Made by a program: the position numbers and the translations under genes. A stretch of 7,383 nucleotides of DNA from Chitinophagales bacterium (lineage in GTDB: Bacteria > Bacteroidota > Bacteroidia > Chitinophagales > UBA2359), in contig JAHDDA010000044.1 in the NCBI GenBank assembly GCA_020629595.1, positions 5,018-12,400 of the forward strand, written 5' to 3'. How positions within the stretch are numbered: the stretch's first letter is position 1; each line of letters starts with the position of its first letter. Of the stretch, positions 1-5,200 are shown one piece after another. The notes below the pieces were generated by a model. It was not told the DNA's origin and searched no databases. It worked only from the letters and a program-made list of their open reading frames with translations.

Positions 1-878
1 TTTTTAATTATTGAATTTGAAACAGTACAATTATCACCAATAGAAACGTGTGGTCCTATTACTGAATTGTTTAAAGTTACATCATTGCCAATAAAACAAG
101 GTTCAATTATTAACGAATTAGTATTTTTTAAGTTTTCGCCTTTGCTGTTTGCTCCTTCTTTAAAAGCTAAAATGCGTTGATTGGTGTAAACTGTTACTTT
201 ATAGTTACCACAGTCTAGCCATTCCTCAACTGCTCCAGTAGAAAACTTAGTGCCTTTTTGTTTTAAATTTTCCAAAGCATTGGTAATCTGATATTCGCCT
301 TTCTCTCTAATATCATTATCCAATAAATATTTTATCTCTGCTTTTAAAGCATCGCCATTTTTTATGTAGTAAATACCAATTATGGCTAAATCAGAAACAA
401 AAGTTGTTGGTTTTTCTACAAAATCGGTAATGTGTCCGTTGTCGTCTAATTTTACAACGCCAAATGCACTTGGATCATCAATTTGTTGCACATAAATTAC
501 GCCTTCCTGCTCGGTATCTATTTTAAAGTTGGCTTTAAATAAAGTATCGGCAAAAGCAATAATTGTTTTTCCAGTTAAAAATTGCTCTGCAGCATAAATA
601 GCGTGTGCTGTACCTTCAGGCGTGTATTGGTAACAAATTTGCCCTTCAGCACCTAATGATTGAGCTATTGATTTTAATTTTGCTTCAACTTCAGCACCAA
701 AATCATCTTTTATAATAAAAGCAATGTTTTCTACTTTTTCGCCAGCCATTTCTACAAGGTCTTCAACCAAACGTTGTACAATTGGTTTACCTGCTATTGG
801 AATTAATGGTTTAGGAATGGTTAATGTATGTGGGCGAAGACGTGAACCACGTCCTGCCATTGGAATTATAATGTTCAC
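1..878 (-). CDS. Sugar-phosphate nucleotidyltransferase (RmlA/GalU-like), 3' end beyond window
   Basis: Predicted cytoplasmic enzyme that joins a sugar 1-phosphate to an NTP, giving an NDP-sugar and pyrophosphate for surface polysaccharide synthesis. The visible 292 residues begin with the pyrophosphorylase signature GRGSRLRPHT (residues 9-18) followed by PKPLIPIAGKP (22-32), whose K23 is the usual phosphate-binding lysine. Further landmarks are the nucleotide loop PEGTAHAI (87-94), the metal-binding Asp of AFADT (D111), VEKP (154-157) and EEWLDCGNY (218-226). From about residue 251 the sequence turns into hexapeptide-type repeats (IIEPCFIGNDVTLNNSVIG...), a left-handed beta-helix tail. The start is GTG at 878: a TAA lies two codons upstream, and the first ATG (codon 7) would cut into the signature loop. 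It follows dut by 74 bp on the same strand. The exact sugar and nucleotide cannot be read from sequence; GlmU- or mannose-specific homologues are alternatives. Family assignment is firm, substrate is not. Confidence 0.9.
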   Translation of the reverse strand, partial: MNIIIPMAGRGSRLRPHTLTIPKPLIPIAGKPIVQRLVEDLVEMAGEKVENIAFIIKDDFGAEVEAKLKSIAQSLGAEGQICYQYTPEGTAHAIYAAEQFLTGKTIIAFADTLFKANFKIDTEQEGVIYVQQIDDPSAFGVVKLDDNGHITDFVEKPTTFVSDLAIIGIYYIKNGDALKAEIKYLLDNDIREKGEYQITNALENLKQKGTKFSTGAVEEWLDCGNYKVTVYTNQRILAFKEGANSKGENLKNTNSLIIEPCFIGNDVTLNNSVIGPHVSIGDNCTVSNSIIK

Positions 879-881
879 TTT

Positions 882-893
882 TTAAACGTTTAA
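882..893. promoter_or_regulatory. 12-bp perfect palindrome before the nucleotidyltransferase start
   Basis: TTAAACGTTTAA is a perfect palindrome ending four bases before the GTG start codon of the nucleotidyltransferase on the minus strand. It overlaps the zone where a ribosome would bind and could be a small operator, but AT-rich DNA gives such palindromes by chance, so function is only a possibility. Confidence 0.2.
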
Positions 894-921
894 TGTTAAT
901 TATTAATTGCTAATGGTTTCA

Positions 922-950
922 AATTTCTAAAATCTGACACCTGACACCTG
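922..950. repeat. Degenerate 7-bp tandem repeat in the dut-nucleotidyltransferase spacer
   Basis: About four 7-base units occur in a row: ATTTCTA, AAATCTG, ACACCTG, ACACCTG (starting at 923). The last two are identical and all share CT at the same phase. The heptamer GTTTCAA also occurs on both sides (916-922 and 950-956), the right copy overlapping the dut stop codon. Short degenerate heptamer arrays of this type are familiar in Bacteroidota intergenic DNA. It is non-coding in this gap and no role is evident. Confidence 0.5.
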
Positions 951-952
951 TT

Positions 953-1387
953 TCAACTAATGCCTGTATGTCCAAAACCACCTTCTCCTCTTTTGGTGTC
1001 GGCAAGAATGTGTACTTGTTCCCATTCAACTTGCTCGTACTTGGCAATTACCATTTGTGCTATGCGTTCCGAAGGTTGAATTTCTACGGTTTCTTTTGAC
1101 AGATTTATAAGTATAATTTTAATTTCACCTCTATAATCAGAGTCAATAGTACCAGGGGAGTTTACTAATGAAATTCCTTTTTTAATAGCCAAGCCACTTC
1201 TTGGTCTAATTTGAGCTTCATAGCCTTGTGGTAATTCAATAAATAAACCAGTAGGAATTAAGGTTCTTTCTAATGAGCTTAAAGTTATCACTTCATCCGT
1301 ATCGGCTCGTAAATCTATACCAGCAGAACCAATAGTTTCATAAGTAGGGAGTGGGTTTCGAGATTTGTTTATAATTTTTACTTTCAT
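953..1387 (-). CDS. dut: dUTP diphosphatase
   Basis: Hydrolyses dUTP to dUMP and pyrophosphate in the cytoplasm, keeping uracil out of DNA and supplying dUMP for dTMP synthesis. It works as a homotrimer whose active sites are shared between subunits. All five family motifs are visible in the 144-residue protein: AGIDLRA (22-28), PRSGLA (62-67), GTIDSDYRGEI (79-89) with the catalytic D82 and the ribose-discriminating Y85, RIAQMVI (108-114), and the glycine-rich C-terminal arm RGEGGFGHTG (133-142), where His replaces the more common Ser. Length is normal for the trimeric bacterial family. I chose ATG at 1387 (MKVKIINKS...), the usual family N-terminus; a TTG two codons upstream (1393) is in frame and would give 146 residues, but is less likely. 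It heads a probable two-gene unit with the sugar nucleotidyltransferase downstream and is divergent from the lipoprotein gene. Confidence 0.97.
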   Translation of the reverse strand: MKVKIINKSRNPLPTYETIGSAGIDLRADTDEVITLSSLERTLIPTGLFIELPQGYEAQIRPRSGLAIKKGISLVNSPGTIDSDYRGEIKIILINLSKETVEIQPSERIAQMVIAKYEQVEWEQVHILADTKRGEGGFGHTGIS

Positions 1388-1401
1388 TTTCAAAATTTAC
1401 A

Positions 1402-1409
1402 CAAAATTA
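1402..1409 (-). promoter_or_regulatory. Candidate -7 box for dut (TAATTTTG)
   Basis: On the minus strand this reads TAATTTTG, a full match to the Bacteroidota -7 consensus TAnnTTTG, placed 14 bases before the dut ATG. That would give a very short leader. TTTG boxes lie upstream at spacings of about 13 and 25 bases, neither close to the usual 19-21, so the -33 element is poorly supported. Confidence 0.35.
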
Positions 1410-1505
1410 GCTGAAAACAAATCAAATAAAGTATCAAATATTAAAATGCTTTTGTTGTTTTGCATCTTAGAAATATATTTTTGATAAAGTATAGAAGACT
1501 TAACA

Positions 1506-1537
1506 TTGTCGGAAACAATATATTTCTTTTGATTTTG
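1506..1537 (+). promoter_or_regulatory. Candidate promoter of the GldN-like lipoprotein gene
   Basis: TTG at 1506-1508 and TGATTTTG at 1530-1537 are 21 bases apart, matching the Bacteroidota TTTG / TAnnTTTG layout except for G in place of A at the second position of the -7 box. The upstream box sits within a small inverted repeat, ATTGT (1505-1509) with ACAAT (1515-1519). Weak but the best candidate in this divergent gap. Confidence 0.25.
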
Positions 1538-1551
1538 CGTTATAAATAACG
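1538..1551. promoter_or_regulatory. Inverted repeat CGTTAT-AA-ATAACG before the lipoprotein gene
   Basis: Six-base arms (1538-1543 and 1546-1551) around a two-base centre form an almost continuous dyad, 17 bases before the lipoprotein ATG and directly after the candidate -7 box. The position fits a repressor operator overlapping the transcription start; a hairpin is less likely with so short a loop. No regulator can be named. Confidence 0.25.
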
Positions 1552-1568
1552 TATTAAAAATAGTTTAT

Positions 1569-2111
1569 ATGCAACTTTATAATTCTTTTATACAATTGTT
1601 ATTACTATCTCTATTTGTATTATTGATTGGATGTTCCAATGATGGTAATAATGGTAGTAAAAACTTAGATCCTAATGATTTTGATTGGTCAAAAACCACA
1701 AGTTTTAAGTATGATTTCAATAGTAAAAATGACTATGTTAAAGATTTAAAACGTTCAGATTTTGAATTGTTAGATTTAATTTTGAATGGAGTTGAAAAAG
1801 GAGAAGTAGAAGCATTTCATTTCTACGATAGAAAGCAAATGTCTAAAAATGAAATAGATAATTTATTTCATCCTAAAGATACTGTTTCGGTTTACGATAT
1901 GGCACTTGGAAAAGAGGTTGTTAAACCAACAGTTGGAGAGTTGAATAAAGCAACAATAACCAAAGTAAGGGTTGAGCAAGAATGGTATTTCGATAAAGAA
2001 AAGTTTTCTATGCAATCTAAAGTGAAAGCAATAGCTCCAATGCAAACTATTTTTAATTCAGATGGTTCTGAACGTGGAGATGCCCCTTTATTTTGGGTTT
2101 ACCTTAAATAA
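1569..2111 (+). CDS. Lipoprotein with a short GldN/PorN-like domain
   Basis: A predicted lipoprotein: hydrophobic residues 9-20 lead to the lipobox LIGC, with C22 as the lipidated residue after signal peptidase II cleavage, then a Ser/Asn/Gly-rich linker (23-31). The mature domain resembles, from memory of the family, GldN/PorN of the type IX secretion system: DWSK near its start (39-42), a segment VEKGEVEAFHFYD (75-87), KVRVEQEWYFDKEKFSMQSK (132-151) corresponding to the GldN pattern around WYFDK, then IAPM and the ending PLFWVYLK (173-180). GldN proteins are usually nearly twice as long and continue well past LFWVY, and are usually not lipoproteins themselves; this one stops exactly there. 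It therefore looks like a reduced paralogue, anchored on the periplasmic side of a membrane, not the core ring component. The ATG at 1569 is the only usable start after an in-frame TGA at 1530. It is likely monocistronic given the hairpins that follow. The gene is certain; the family is a moderately supported reading. Confidence 0.6.
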   Translation: MQLYNSFIQLLLLSLFVLLIGCSNDGNNGSKNLDPNDFDWSKTTSFKYDFNSKNDYVKDLKRSDFELLDLILNGVEKGEVEAFHFYDRKQMSKNEIDNLFHPKDTVSVYDMALGKEVVKPTVGELNKATITKVRVEQEWYFDKEKFSMQSKVKAIAPMQTIFNSDGSERGDAPLFWVYLK

Positions 2112-2166
2112 ATTTATGCTTATTGCAACTTGATAAACCAAATAACTCGTCAATGTACTGACAATG

Positions 2167-2187
2167 TTTCTTTTATTAGAAAAGAAA
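2167..2187 (+). terminator. Hairpin downstream of the lipoprotein gene
   Basis: TTTCTTTT (2167-2174) and AAAAGAAA (2180-2187) form a perfect 8-bp stem with the loop ATTAG, beginning 55 bases after the lipoprotein stop. It has only one G-C pair and only three T after the stem, so it is weak as an intrinsic terminator; it may be an RNA 3'-end structure or chance. Confidence 0.3.
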
Positions 2188-2224
2188 TTTGCCTTTTGAT
2201 AGCCCTAACGAAACAAGTATTGTT

Positions 2225-2261
2225 TAAATTAAGTATTTGAATAATACTTAATTTACTTTTT
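2225..2261 (+). terminator. 13-bp perfect hairpin with T-tract
   Basis: TAAATTAAGTATT (2225-2237) pairs perfectly with AATACTTAATTTA (2243-2255) around the loop TGAAT, followed by CTTTTT. The length and perfection are well above chance, and the T-tract suits an intrinsic terminator for the lipoprotein transcript. Being only about 24 bases before the metallopeptidase ATG, it could instead act as a 5'-leader structure or operator for that gene. The stem is almost entirely A-T, so stability is modest. Confidence 0.5.
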
Positions 2262-2284
2262 ATGAAAAATGCAAATAATAATAT

Positions 2285-5200
2285 ATGAATAAGATTTTAC
2301 TCTTTATAATATTTTTATTCTCGCTATCACTAGTTGCACAGCAATCTTCTAATAATAGCAGAGAAATAAATATAGCTAAATCTTATTTGGTGGAATTGGC
2401 TAAACCAAAAGATTTTACCATAGAAGATATTGAAAATTGTTTGCTTACTGATGCCTACACTTCTAAGCATAACCAAGTTAGCCATATTTATTTTCAACAA
2501 GCACATAATAAAATTGCTGTATTTAACGCAACAGCCAATGTTAATGTTGTTAATGAGAAAGCAATTAATGGGCATCTAAATTTTGTTAGTAATTTATCTA
2601 AAAAAATAAATACCACATCACCCCAAATAACAGCTGAAAGTGCTGTGATTTTTGCGGCAAATCATATAAATCGTACAATAAAACAGGCTTTAACTATTGA
2701 GTTAGTAGAAAAAACGCCAACACAAAAACATATATTCAACAAGGCAGGTATTGCTTCTCAAAACATAAATGCTCATTTAATTTACCAAGTATTACCAAAA
2801 TCAAAAGAAGTACGACTTTGTTGGGAAGTAGAAATTTATGAATTAGACAAACAACATTGGTGGAACATAAGAGTAGATGCTGTTACGGGAGAAATTTTAG
2901 ATAAAAATGATTATGTTGTTCACTGTGAATTTGACCACATTCATAATGAAAATTGTAAAGAAAGCCATTTTTCAAAATCAAAATCAAACCTTAATACAAG
3001 CAAGACTTCCTCTTTAGCCAATACTTATAATGTATTTGCTATTCCAGTTGAAAGCCCAAATCATGGCAATCGTTCTGTTGTTGCATCGCCTTGGAATACA
3101 GCAGGGCTTGCAGGTACTTTAGGGTGGCATAATGATGGAAATACCAACTATACAATTACAAGAGGTAACAATGTATATGCACAAGACGATAGAAATGCCA
3201 ACGATGGGGTAGGATATAGTCCTGATGGAACAGTAACTTTAGATTTCGACTATCCATTAAATCTTAACCAGAATCCTCAAAACTATTTAGACCCAGCAAT
3301 TACAAATTTATTTTATTGGAATAATGTGATGCACGATATTTGGTATCAATACGGTTTTGACGAAGTTTCAGGGAATTTTCAAAATGATAATTTAGGTCGT
3401 GGAGGAATTGGTAATGATTATGTTTTTGCTGATGCACAAGACGGTTCTGGAACAAATAACGCCAATTTTGCAGCTCCGCCAGATGGTTCAAATGGAAGAA
3501 TGCAAATGTTTGAATGGGCAGGCGGCGGACTTTCTAATTTGCTAACAGTAAATAACCCAAGTTCAGTTGCGGGAAATTATATAGGTGTTGAAGCGGCTTT
3601 TGGTTCAAGTTTACCAGTTTCGCCAGCTAATATTACAGGAACTGTAGTAGAAGTAAGTGATGGAACGGTAAATGCTTCAGAAGGGTGTAATGCTTTAACA
3701 AATGCAACATCTATAAATGGAAATATTGCATTGATAGATAGAGGAAATTGTAATTTTACTGTTAAGGTTCAAAATGCAGAAAATGCAGGAGCTATTGCTT
3801 GTATTATGTGTAACAACGTAGCAGGAGACCCAATAACAATGGGTGGAACTGATCCGGGAATAAATATTCCTTCAATTATGATTTCACAAGCCGATTGTGC
3901 TACAATTAGAACTCAAATAGCAGCGGGTTTAAATGTTTCTTTGTCCAATCCTGGTAATTTTAATTACGATGGTGATTTTGATAACGGTATTATATGCCAC
4001 GAATATGGACATGGAATTTCTATTCGCCTTACAGGTGGACCTAATAATGCAAGTTGCTTGGTAAACGATGAACAAATGGGGGAAGGTTGGAGTGATTGGT
4101 TTGGTTTAATGCTAACAATGGAGGCAACAGATACACGAACCGATGTCAGGGGAATTGGCACTTATGTGACAGGGCAAACTACTACAGGTGGAGGTATTCG
4201 CCCTGCTCCTTATTCTACTGATTTTGGTGTAAATTCCTATACTTATGCTGGTTCAAATTCTGGTGTATCTGTTCCACACGGAATAGGTTTTGTGTGGTGT
4301 ACTGCTTTGTGGGAACTTACTTGGGATTTAGTTGATGCTATTGGTTTTGATTCAGATTTATATAGTGGAACAGGTGGTAATAATATTGCTATGCAATTAA
4401 TTATGGATGGAATGAAATTGCAACCTTGTAGCCCTGGAATGATTGATGGAAGAGATGCTATTTTATTAGCTGATACTTTAAATTATGGTGGTGCATATAG
4501 CCAAATAATTTGGGAGGCTTTTGCTCGTAGAGGTTTTGGGTACTCAGCAGATCAAGGCAGTTCTGGAAGTCGTTCTGATCAAATAGAAGCGTTTGATTTA
4601 CCACCACAATTGCAACAAATTTTAAGTATTCAAAAAACAGTAGATAATACAGAAATTGAAGCTGGTAACATTTTGAATTATACATTAGAAATAACCAATA
4701 ACAAAGCTACACAAGTAACAGGTACAACTGTTACCGATGTTTTACCAAGTAATTTAACCTATGTGCCTGGAAGTTTAAGTTGTAGTGGAACAGAAAACAA
4801 TGGAACACTAACAATTAACTTGGGAACTATGCCAGCAGGAAGCACGCAAACTTGTACTTTTAGTGTAACGGTAAATTTAACACCTGCAAGTACACTTATT
4901 CTTCAAGAAAATCACGAAACAACATCAACATTTACGAGTACTTCAGGTACTGGAACTAATGTTTGGGTAACTTCTAATACCAATGCAAATAGTGGTACAA
5001 ATCATTGGTATATTCCTAATTCACCTGCTGATAATGATCAGTATTTAACAACAAGTTCGGTTAGTTTGTCGGTAGGTACGCCTTTAATGCGTTTTTGGCA
5101 TTATTATAATACAGAAGCCTCTTGGGATGGTGGTGTGGTAGAAATTTCTACAAATGGTGGTACAACTTGGAATGACCTAGGAAACGATATAATTCAGAAT

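Noticed and set aside
1351..1387. His instead of Ser in dUTPase motif 5 (GGFGHTG, encoded near 962-991) as a possible inactive enzyme
   Set aside because: All other catalytic residues are intact and, as I recall, His at this position occurs in other Bacteroidota enzymes, so this is ordinary variation.
1388..1393. TTG start for dut at 1393
   Set aside because: In frame, but ATG two codons later gives the typical family N-terminus; TTG starts are rare.
1863..2045. Minus-strand open frame of 60 codons within the lipoprotein gene
   Set aside because: Antisense shadow of a well-supported gene with signal peptide and family motifs; the composition is Cys/Phe-rich as expected of reversed AT-rich coding DNA, and no domain is recognisable.
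2262..2287. Alternative ATGs at 2262 and 2269 for the metallopeptidase
   Set aside because: Both are out of frame; the one at 2262 meets a stop after eight codons, and the true frame has TAA at 2279 and a signal peptide from 2285.
2330..2575. Minus-strand open frame of 81 codons within the start of the metallopeptidase gene
   Set aside because: It lies opposite the propeptide coding region, has no recognisable domain and no promoter; a shadow.
3300..4685. Minus-strand open frames at 3300-3491, 3964-4161 and 4458-4685
   Set aside because: All lie opposite the M36 catalytic domain, whose zinc-site codons are clearly under selection on the plus strand; none resembles a known protein.
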